DNA of 64,000 bases from NCBI GenBank assembly GCA_951812925.1, contig OX638369.1, forward strand, positions 15,281,329 through 15,345,328, read 5' to 3'. The notes under the pieces are model-generated. The model was not told the origin of the DNA and did no database searches. It worked only from the letters and a program-made list of their open reading frames with translations. The stretch's first letter is position 1. Each line of letters begins with the position of its first letter. A program made the translations under genes and the position numbers. Positions 55,686-64,000 of this stretch are shown here, one piece after another. Origin of the DNA: Calliopum simillimum. Taxonomy: Eukaryota > Arthropoda > Insecta > Diptera > Lauxaniidae.

Positions 55686-58600
55686 TACTATTTTTTGTTT
55701 TTATTTTTTTTTAATAGCTTAATACTTTTAGTCCGGGAGCCGGCAATACTAAAAGTGCCGTCATCGCGGATTCAGAAATCTTAGTTTACACTAAGGCGAA
55801 TAAGAAAAGCTTGGGCAGGGTGGTCATAGCCTGGCAGAAATATTTTTAAATGATTTTTGAGTTATTAAATTCTCGGAATGTTTTGCCGTCATCGCGGATT
55901 TTGATCAATCTTAATATTAATCGATGATAAATTTCATAACCATTCAGAAAAAATCCGGCCGACCAAATTTTTTTTTGCCGAAAATGACCGGCAGACCTAT
56001 TTTAATGGTGCTACAGTGGGTACAATTTCTCTGTTGTCACGGAAATTTGTTTTTTTTTTTTTAATTTATGTGTTTTAATGTCAAATTTAAAAATATCTTG
56101 GTATGCGAGCTTAGAAACTGCCGGAAGTACCATTGGATTTCGGAAAAGGCGAACAACAAATAATATACGAGTTTTTTTTTTTAGTTGGGGGTCGAAGTTG
56201 CCCTCTTTTAACGCATTCGTGTGTTAAATCGACTTATTAAACTACACGATACTTACATCTGAGGTGTATTATGTGTTCAGCAAAATTTTGTAAAATTTTA
56301 CGAGGAATATTTTGGAAGAACACTTTAACCCTCTATGTTCCCCTCAAATGTGTAATTTTTAACCTTTTCTTAAAAAAGTACAAAAATTAGACCTAAAACA
56401 GGGAAATATGGAGTCAATGCATACCGCAGAAATATTTGCTATAAAATTTCACAACTAGTCGCTGAACACTAAAAGTCGAAATTTCAACGCGAAAGCCAGA
56501 AAATTGTCAAAACCAATGAACCCCTCTTACACTTTTTTACGCTTTACTCTTAAGATTTGGGCTTTTCTTATCTTCGGTGACCCATAGTGTAATTTATTTT
56601 AAAATATTTCTATAGAACATTTTAACCCATTATAACCCAGTTTTTGCAAAAAGGGGTCAAACAGAAAAAAAGAATTTTCTATTGATAAATATGTTTCGTA
56701 AAAATGTTTCTTGTGTGATTTTGTTATGACCTTGGGAAAACAACTCTAATGCTTGACTCAAGCCGAAAAATTTGAGATATCGTGCGATTCATTTCGAAAT
56801 TATAAAACTTTGAAAAATCGTACCTTTGGTAACTTTGATGGTTATTTTGGACGAAACAAAAAATTAAAAAATACGTGCTCAATATTTTTTTAAAAGAGAA
56901 TCATTAAAAAACTGTAAAATTAAAATCTATTTTTCAAATGTAAATCTCACGAATAATACCCCTTATGAGGTAGGTAAAGCTGTAATAGAGCTGTCCCATA
57001 ATTCACGCAAGATTTGAATTAAATAGAAAACACATTTGTTGTCAATTTTATTTTAATTTTCTTGAAACATAAAGCACGTAAAATAAGGTTATATATGAAA
57101 TAGCACATTGGGTATGAACTTTTTTCTCGAATTTTTTAATGAACATTTTGCATAAATCTGACTGAATTTCGTTGATGCAGCGAATGCATTTCTACTAACC
57201 TTAAGCTGTCAACTATGAAACTATTATCTTATTTTGGTTAGCAACATTTTACCGCACAAATGGCGGCGAATTCAAATCTTGCGTGAGTTATGGTACAAAT
57301 TTATTAGGATAAATTCGCAAATGAGAAGTATAGTTTTTTATGAACAACATGACACTCATGACATTGAAAATTAATGAAAATGGCTGAAAAAATTAAACGC
57401 TTTTACTTTCAACTAAGCAAAAATATTAAGAAATTTCTTAAATTCATTCCAACATACATTAAACAATACCAAAATAACTACATACTACCAATTCGGAAGC
57501 TGTACAAAATGAAACACATGGGATGCTGCTGCTGATAAGAATAATTCAAATTGAGTCCAAATGTCGACGTATTTGTCGTTCCTGCGCTGATAAATAGACG
57601 ATGAAACTATTAAGCAGCATAAAGTAATGCTTGCTTAAAACAACAACAAGAAACAAACTTTTTATCGCTTTTTTCAGAATATACAATACTCGAGTATAAT
57701 ACATTTCTTTATGAAGTTCGTTGGGTAATTTTTCTTGAAACTCAAATGAATTGCTTAGTTTTGTCGCGTTGTTCGTCGGCTGCAGTACAGTTTAGCAGTT
57801 CGAATGCGTTTTAAAGCATTATAGAGAAGAAAAAAAGAGAAAAAAACAAAAGGATTACTTCCGGTGATTGCGAATTAAAAAAAAAAAGTAATAATTTAAT
57901 TTTGGAGATGATAAAATCCCTCCTGGATATAAAAAACAAAATCAAAAGTGCATTAACTTAACAAAAGAATTTATATTTATACATATTGTACATATCACTA
58001 CAACAAAATTAAAATATTTGTAGTTAAAATTAAAAGTGATTGCTTTAAAAAGCAAACTAGTGAGAGCGTTATCTTTGTCCTTGCCATAGTAAAAAACCAT
58101 ATATAGTATATAATAAAAGTTCCGAATAATTTTTTTTGTATATCGTTTTAACTTTTGTATGATTGCATGAGAAATTTGGCGCTCTCTTGCCTTGATTTAA
58201 AAAAATGTTTAAGTCGTTGCACTAAAGGTTCCTTGTAAAACGAGTTACAGTTTTATTTTGGATGGGAGTTGTCACGGCCTCTTATCTGATCATGCATAGT
58301 TTTGTTTCAAGCCATTCCTAGTACATATTCATCTCTGCATTGCTTTTTGAAGATTTTGTTGGTATGGGTGGTGCCACGCCCTCTCGTTCGAATTTATAAG
58401 AGCAATTTTTAAATTTTATGGTTACATTAAATATTTTTGGGGATGGTCGAATTTGAATTTTGGGCAGCACTCTTAGGGAAATTTTACATTTAAATTCGAA
58501 GGATCGAAAGGATTTTAAAAGATTAATACTGGCCGGACATTGATTCTGTTTAAGGTTATTTAAAAAATAAACTTATGATGATCGATAGGAGTAGGTCGAC

Positions 58601-59606
58601 AATGGTACAAGAAAAAATTCATGAAGATAAAAATAAATATAAATGCCAAAAACTGATTTTTGCGGCTTTTCTTTTGTTTGTGCCATTTTTTCCTTGTGCC
58701 AAATGAACATTATTTTTCAATAATTACTCGTAAAATTTAGTCCATTTCAGAAATCATTCCCAAACCATTTTCAAAACCAAAAAATGTTCATAAATATGGA
58801 AGAAAAAATTTATCTTAAAATTTAAACTGCTTAACTTTTTTATATGCACTTTGAGCCGCTAAATTCAAATCAAACTTAATTTCCGCGTAAGTTCTCTAGT
58901 TTTGGAGATATTGTCTATTCATGATAAAAATAAAATAATAAACTTTTTTTTTTCACCTTGTATGAACAATATCCCCAAAACTAAAGAACTTACGGAAAAA
59001 TAGATTTTAGATTCAGATTTATCGGCTCAAAATGCATATAAGCATTTTTTGATCTTGAAAATGGTTTCGGGTCCATAAAATGTTCTCTGAAATGGGACGG
59101 AACCAACATGGTACTAATTTATAGTAAAATAAAACTTTTGGTGCCGGGGGAACGAAATTCCTAGCAACTTTAATTTTTTAACCAATCTAATGTGTTCTCA
59201 GGTGCATTTTTGATATCATACAAAATTTATGATCGACCTTTCTACATTGATTTAAGAAAATTGAAGTAGGAGAAATATAACTTTTTAGATCCGGAGACGT
59301 CCTTATTGATGTTCAAAATTCATTGCCTAAGTTTATTTAACGATTATTTAAAAACTTTTCAAAAATAGATCAGATAGAAACCAGATTTCTCTAGATCGAC
59401 TAATTTTAAACATAACTATGACTTGATGCAGAATATTATTTCCAAGACTGACACTTTGGTGAGCGCCGAAACGATTGATTAAAAAAAGAAACGATCAATT
59501 TATATGCATTTATTAGATTTTTTGATTGTTCGAAACACATTTTCAATATCTTTAGATGGAATAAGTGAAAAAATAGTTTATCGCTGGTGATCTCCAAAAC
59601 TCAATA
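55686..59606. other. Intergenic, no gene recognised
   Basis: About 3.9 kb without a supported gene. Small visible items: 'gccgtcatcgcggatt' twice (55758, 55887), a TTAACCCATTATA half-unit at 56623, an 'aatcttgcgtgagttatgg' phrase at 57274 shared with 29640, and inverted 'taagttctctagttttggagatattg' / 'aatatccccaaaactaaagaactta' phrases (58886-58912, 58968-58993). Confidence 0.5.
57730..57880 (+). promoter_or_regulatory. Candidate promoter/first exon, possibly upstream of LanB1
   Basis: A GC-richer patch (GTCGCGTTGTTCGTCGGCTG) is followed by ACAGTTTAGCAGTTCGAATG, which resembles a fly initiator region. A purine-rich leader-like stretch and a possible donor CCG|GTGATT near 57866 follow. LanB1 in Drosophila has, to my knowledge, a 5' untranslated exon and a regulatory first intron, so a distant leader exon here is plausible but unproven. 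Confidence 0.25.
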
Positions 59607-60331
59607 GGGTAAAGCCGGGAGAAATGGTACCTTTTTTGTTGATGTGCTATAAAACCAGAATTAAAAAAAAAATTTTATGAATTCAAAAATCGAATTTATC
59701 TTTTATTTAATTTAAAACAAATAAAAGTACTTCCATTTAAACAAAATTATTCAAAATATGTTTTGTTTTCAATTCAAAAAAAAAAAAATATAATATAAAC
59801 CGTCAAATCACTCGAGACTATCATGGGTGATTGGGTGCAACAATTCTGGCAAAACAAAAACTTAAAAGCCACTTAAGTTTTTGTTGCCAGAATTATTGCA
59901 TGTTTTCGTATGAGATATACATATTATATGAAATATATATATTATATGAACATTACACATTGGATCCATTTATCTGGATTAGTGAATGTGCATAGTCTTC
60001 TCCATATCCAACTCACCCATCATCGAATGTCCTACCTGATTAAAATTATGCATTTGTGGAGTGACTGTAAGTTCATTTTGCACTCCAAATCATCTTATAA
60101 CGTACAAAGGAAGTAATAGCACTCGAACCATGTCACTCTCAGTAATTGGGTGCCATTTCTCCTTTTTGGTGTATACCGAATCTAAATGTCACGAAACGAA
60201 TAAACATGTACACTCGCGCTCGTATTCATCCAAAAACGAAATCACATTCAATTCTGTTTATTTTGAAAAAGGCACCATATAACTGTATCAAATACTCACC
60301 GCTCCGTTGTCTCTCGAAATATACATACATA

Positions 60332-61013
60332 CGTAGGCTGCTCGATGTATTTCTGGCCTAGGCAACACTAAGTGTTGCCAGGTGCAATCTGACATTTCTA
60401 TTTGTGTTGTTTACAGTGACTTGAAAAAATCAATTTGGAAAAAAAAATGGAATTAACTCGTGAACATTTTCGTGCGATCATTTCTTACAACTTTCGACGT
60501 GGATTATCAAGACAAGAGTTCATCGACAAACTTAAATCTTTGTATAGCGATGAAGCACCATCCTATAGGACTGTGAAAAACTGGTTTAATGAATTCAATC
60601 GTGGCCGAAGCTCCCTCAAAGACGAATTCCGTGAAGGTCGTCCAAAAACATCTGTTGTGCCAGAGAACATTGATGCCGTGCGTGAACTAATAATACAAAA
60701 TCGTCATGTGACATACCGTGAGATAGAAGCATTCTTGGGCATTAGTTTCACTCCAATACATTCGATTTTGCATGAAAACTTAGTTGTAAAAAACGTTTGT
60801 TCTCGTTGGAAACCCCATAATTTATCAATTGCTTAAATTTTCAATGGAAAATTTGATTTTCTTAACTCAGTGTAAACAAAACAAATAGCACTTGTACATC
60901 AAAACGTTGTGAGTACGTTTATGTTAAAAATGTCAAACTTTATTATGGCGTTGCCAGATTTTAGTCATTGACATTAGTGTTGCCTAGGCCAGAAATATAT
61001 CGAGCAGCCCACG
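60332..61013 (+). mobile_element. mariner element, internally deleted
   Basis: 38-bp terminal inverted repeats (CGTAGGCTGCTCGAT... and its complement) match at 36 of 38 bases. TA lies at 60330-60331 and 61014-61015, and ACGTA/TACGT context is seen on both sides. At 682 bp it is about half of a full mariner (~1.3 kb). The lost part is the catalytic half of the transposase gene. Confidence 0.92.
60447..60836 (+). CDS. Truncated mariner transposase, DNA-binding domain only
   Basis: 129 codons from ATG 60447 (the frame extends 12 bases upstream to a TTG, which is not a likely start). The protein is the N-terminal paired-like DNA-binding region of a mariner transposase. The first helix-turn-helix is within MELTREHFRAIISYNFRRGL to KNWFNEFNRGR, followed by the GRPKTSV linker and the second HTH (VTYREIEAFLGISFTPIHSIL). 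The catalytic DD34D part is gone; the frame stops after SRWKPHNLSIA. There are no internal stops or frameshifts. If expressed it could bind mariner ends without cutting, a possible repressor, which is inference. It could equally be an inert relic. Confidence 0.88.
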   Translation: MELTREHFRAIISYNFRRGLSRQEFIDKLKSLYSDEAPSYRTVKNWFNEFNRGRSSLKDEFREGRPKTSVVPENIDAVRELIIQNRHVTYREIEAFLGISFTPIHSILHENLVVKNVCSRWKPHNLSIA

Positions 61014-61232
61014 TAAGCTAAAAAAAATTCAGCCGTTTACATTCCGATTTTTTTCAAAAAATTCCGCAAACAAGTAATTATAGCAACTGCAGCTAAACGA
61101 ACTATTTAACACGATGTCTTTCGCACAAGTGAATTAAATTTTGTGCATATTTGAATGCTACGAAAGCTGCAAGTATTGAAATTGAAAGGGGTGCCATATC
61201 ACCTGAGGGTGCCACATCTTCCGGGTTGGCCC

Positions 61233-62153
61233 TATAAAATTTGTACACATCAATTTTCGAAAGCGATGTGTATTTAACGATAAATTTAAAAATAGGTGAA
61301 GGACTTTCCTTTCCTTATAGAAAAAATTGAAAATGCTATGTCTTTGCCTACATAGCAGAAGTCAAAAACCTGATCTCACCGAGCCTCTAATATATACTTA
61401 ACAAAAACTCTTAAAATGCCAGGTCTATGTATGTAGCTTTGAACTTTGATACATGAATGAATGAATGTAATTATATAGCATGCACAAAGAACAGCGGTAA
61501 AGGACGCAGGGTTAAAAGGTCACTTTCTATGTGAAGTGAATTTCTAAAATTAATTGTGCAGCTGTAATGTTGAAAAAAGAATCTAAAAGGAAATTTAAGT
61601 GAACTTTCTTATAGCTTTTTTGTCTAATTACATCTTCCATACAGTCTCAGAATCGTTTCGAGAATCCATGGTTAAAATGCTGAGAAGGATTGCATTAAAA
61701 TGTATTTTGGATAGTTTTTATCTTAACTTCCCTGCAGATAATTGCTATTTACAAAATGAATTGAACTGGTTACAATTCTATCGCTTTTTTATGTAGCCAA
61801 CAAGCCACTTTTCAAGGGTGTTGCCCCAGGAAGTGGCAATTATTTTTTCACCTCTTTTGCATTACAACCGAACACATTATTTTGAAAATATTTTTCAAAT
61901 GGTTACTTATTAATTGATTTAGCACAACTATTTCAAATAAGCTGGCGAGTTTGTACAGAAATTCCAACAAGCTCATTATCTAAAAAAAATTACAATAAAA
62001 AAATAATGCATGCATTTTTTTGAATTTTCCAGTTCTGCCTTTTAACCTGACTACATTTTGAATTGGCCGAGTATTTGAAGCTGTTTTGCTATAAAGAGGT
62101 TTGGAAACATTTAATTTTCATATGAAATTATTTAAAAACTTTTCAATATTCTA
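61233..62153. other. Intergenic or LanB1 5' intron, nothing recognised
   Basis: Only a 65-codon chance frame at 61599-61796. No repeats recognised. If LanB1 has an upstream leader exon this is intron. Confidence 0.4.
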
Positions 62154-62488
62154 GGTGCAACTGGATGCAATACTCACCAACACCAACCCAACTCCAATCT
62201 CAGATAAAAATGTCTTCAGATTAAACTCGTCGTCACGTAAATCTGTGCAACGGAGGAAATTGACACACTTTAGGAACGGAACAAAAAACTGAAGAGATTA
62301 TAGATTTGCCATAATCACTAGCAGCATTCTTCTTCGGTCAAACACTCGAACTTCCTCACTCATTCGACTCGACTCGATTTGTCGCGCTTAATTACAACCG
62401 GAAGCTGTTGTAGTTTTAGTGGCGCGCAACAAAATTTAAGGCGACAGTCAGTAGCAGTGCAACATTGTTTGTGTTGCTATCATATAAA
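62154..62488 (+). promoter_or_regulatory. LanB1: LanB1 5' leader / possible promoter or leader exon
   Basis: GC content rises here. Possible 3' splice sites are TTCTAG|GTG (62154), AATCTCAG (62198) and GTCTTCAG (62219). Initiator-like TCATTC (near 62361) and TCAGTA (near 62448) also occur, so transcription could start here instead. The in-frame TAG at 62417-62419 shows the coding frame does not extend upstream of 62489. Confidence 0.45.
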
Positions 62489-64000
62489 ATGTCGCCGATG
62501 CCACGCTTGGTTGGCTTGATACGCTTACCCAACTTTACGCTTATCACAACATTAACAGCAGCGCTGCTATGCCTCGCATTATTTAGCAGTTGCTTCACTG
62601 TTAGCAGTGCACAACAAGCACAGCAGCAGCAGCAACAACAACAACAACAACAACAGCAGCAGCAGCCGCATGGTGGACGACGCGATCGTCCGCGTAATCC
62701 ACCGCGACAATATGTTAAAGTTCATCCATGTGAACGTTCATCATGTTATCCAGCAACGGGAAATTTACTTATCGGACGTGAAAATCGCTTGACCGCCTCA
62801 TCAACTTGTGGTCTACATTCGCCCGAACGTTTTTGCATACTCTCGCATTTGCAGGATAAAAAATGTTTCCTTTGCGATACACGTGAAGAGACACGCAATG
62901 ATCCATACAAGAATCATCGTATCGGACAAATCATCTACAAGACTAAACCAAAAACAAATACGCCCACATGGTGGCAATCTGAAAATGGCAAAGAGAACGT
63001 TACAATACAGTTGGATTTGGAGGCTGAATTTCATTTTACTCATTTGATCATCTCATTTACCACATTCCGACCGGCTGCCATGCTGATCGAACGCTCATTT
63101 GATTTTGGCCAGAGTTGGCATGTGTATCGCTATTTTGCTTACGATTGTGCCGATTCCTTCCCCGGCGTGCCTACTGTGTTGCGCAATATCACTGATGTCA
63201 TGTGCACCTCACGTTACTCCAATGTTGAGCCATCACGCAATGGTGAGGTAATTTTCCGTGTGCTTCCACCAAATATCAATGTTACAGATCCGTATGCTGC
63301 ACACGTCCAGAATATGCTGAAAATGACAAATTTGCGTCTTAACTTCACTAAGCTACACAAATTGGGTGATAACTTGTTGGACAATCGCTTAGAGATGGAG
63401 GAAAAATATTATTATGGCATCAGTAATATGGTGGTGCGCGGTTCGTGTTCATGCTATGGTCATGCCTCACATTGTCTACCTCTTGAGGGCACTGACACAA
63501 CTGACTATGATATGGTACATGGACGCTGTGAGTGTACGCATAACACAAAAGGCCTGAATTGCGAATCTTGCGAAGATTTCTTCAATGATCTACCTTGGAA
63601 GCCTGCATTCGGTAAACAGACAAACGCTTGCAAAAAGTGTGAGTGTAATGATCACGCTGTTAGCTGTCATTTTGATGAGGCCGTATTTGAACATTCCGGT
63701 GGTATTTCGGGTGGCGTTTGTGATAATTGCATGCATAATACTCAGGGTCAACATTGTGAGGAGTGTATGCCGTTCTTCTATCGCGATCCAAACGAAGATA
63801 TACGCAATCCATATGTTTGCAAGCCCTGCGACTGTGATCCAATCGGTGCGCTCGATGAAGGTATTTGTGATTCTGTAAACGATCCAGAGAATGGTGTTGA
63901 GGCTGGTGCATGTCATTGCAAAACCAATGTTAAGGGTCGTCGTTGCGATGTTTGCAAAGATGGCTTCTGGAACTTAGAAGCAGCGAACCCTGATGGTTGT
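62489..64000 (+). CDS. LanB1: Laminin subunit beta-1, N-terminal 504 codons (continues past window)
   Basis: Secreted beta chain of the laminin heterotrimer, a core basement-membrane component that polymerises through its N-terminal domains. The ATG at 62489 is preceded by an in-frame stop at 62417. Residues 1-41 form a signal peptide with a hydrophobic core ([19 protein letters not shown]). A poly-Gln stretch follows (residues 42-59, 15 consecutive Gln), then a basic linker. Cys81 starts the laminin N-terminal domain ([32 protein letters not shown]), ending near residue 319. From Cys320 run EGF-like LE repeats ([32 protein letters not shown]), still in progress at the last base. The sequence is very close to dipteran LanB1. 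There are no introns or breaks in these 1512 bases. Confidence 0.97.
   Translation, partial: MSPMPRLVGLIRLPNFTLITTLTAALLCLALFSSCFTVSSAQQAQQQQQQQQQQQQQQQPHGGRRDRPRNPPRQYVKVHPCERSSCYPATGNLLIGRENRLTASSTCGLHSPERFCILSHLQDKKCFLCDTREETRNDPYKNHRIGQIIYKTKPKTNTPTWWQSENGKENVTIQLDLEAEFHFTHLIISFTTFRPAAMLIERSFDFGQSWHVYRYFAYDCADSFPGVPTVLRNITDVMCTSRYSNVEPSRNGEVIFRVLPPNINVTDPYAAHVQNMLKMTNLRLNFTKLHKLGDNLLDNRLEMEEKYYYGISNMVVRGSCSCYGHASHCLPLEGTDTTDYDMVHGRCECTHNTKGLNCESCEDFFNDLPWKPAFGKQTNACKKCECNDHAVSCHFDEAVFEHSGGISGGVCDNCMHNTQGQHCEECMPFFYRDPNEDIRNPYVCKPCDCDPIGALDEGICDSVNDPENGVEAGACHCKTNVKGRRCDVCKDGFWNLEAANPDGC
62621..62665 (+). repeat. LanB1: CAG/CAA run encoding Gln15 in LanB1
   Basis: Fifteen consecutive Gln codons, CAG4-CAA7-CAG4, directly after the signal peptide region. 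The mixed codons suggest it is not a freshly expanded pure repeat. Confidence 0.95.

Larger units (their letters stand above)
59607..61232 (-). mobile_element. pogo-like relic, TA-flanked, containing a mariner
   Basis: GGGTAAAGCCGGGAGAAATG at 59607 is roughly complemented by the right end (GTGCCACATCTTCCGGGTTG...CCC at 61232). TA lies at 59605-59606 and 61233-61234. The right ~100 bp match the left part of the relic at 49976 in reverse. A hairpin from AATTCTGGCAAAACAAAAAC and its complement lies at 59840-59893. The mariner at 60332-61013 interrupts it. No transposase core remains. Confidence 0.7.

Noticed and set aside
63585..63916. Frames of 83-108 codons on both strands near the right edge
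   Set aside because: Shadows of the LanB1 coding frame.
1..64000. CRISPR array, operons, riboswitches or bacterial elements
   Set aside because: No regularly spaced identical repeats with unique spacers. The sequence is eukaryotic, so bacterial feature types do not apply.

Overview
The window looks like AT-rich intergenic DNA from a higher fly. A tephritid-type (fruit fly) genome is my best guess, not a proof. It ends in the first large coding exon of laminin beta-1 (LanB1), which starts at 62489 on the + strand and runs off the window edge. LanB1 is the only clearly intact host gene I can support. The other ~62 kb is mostly transposable elements, foldback (palindromic) elements and MITEs, many inserted into one another. 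Fly-like evidence: an errantivirus-type LTR retroelement with env, mariner/Tc1, pogo-like, piggyBac-like (TTAA) and Transib-like elements, a DRE-like TATCGATA site, and a Drosophila-like laminin.

Region by region. 1-782: a long palindrome. 1102-7644: a complete errantivirus (Metaviridae, gypsy group) with 374-bp LTRs that look identical by eye, a CGCG target duplication, a tRNA-Ser-type primer site, gag, pol and env. Gag changes frame in an A11 run and pol has one in-frame TAA before integrase; env is open. 9903-12237: a TA-flanked element with a 151-codon lysine-rich ORF. 14012-15009: a TIR element with internal tandem repeats. 16881-17650: a broken Tc1/mariner-type transposase. 18483-21422: a large foldback with a 1951-bp element inserted in its left arm (AGTA duplication); the insert carries eight copies of TAGWGTCRGTCAC, four near each end. 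22941-29374: MITEs, tRNA-like fragments and a TA-flanked family (28490-29374). 29880-31200: a GC-richer patch and a DRE-like site, possibly an unannotated promoter. 31462-39693: MITEs, foldbacks and a 7-bp satellite. 40049-40790: a piggyBac-like MITE followed by a Tc1-type transposase relic. 44090-49522: MITEs and two very long inverted repeats. 49570-52112: a three-layer nest (piggyBac-like element containing a pogo-like relic containing a TTAA foldback MITE). 53784-55685: second copy of the 28490 family, split by a Transib-like element whose ends begin CACAGTG. 59607-61232: another pogo-like relic, holding an internally deleted mariner that keeps only its DNA-binding domain. 62154-64000: LanB1 leader and coding start.

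Apart from LanB1 and the retrovirus-like element there is no functional gene cluster or operon. The relationships that matter are nesting order, shared terminal motifs and target-site duplications. Coordinates of repeats were read by eye and may be off by a few bases.
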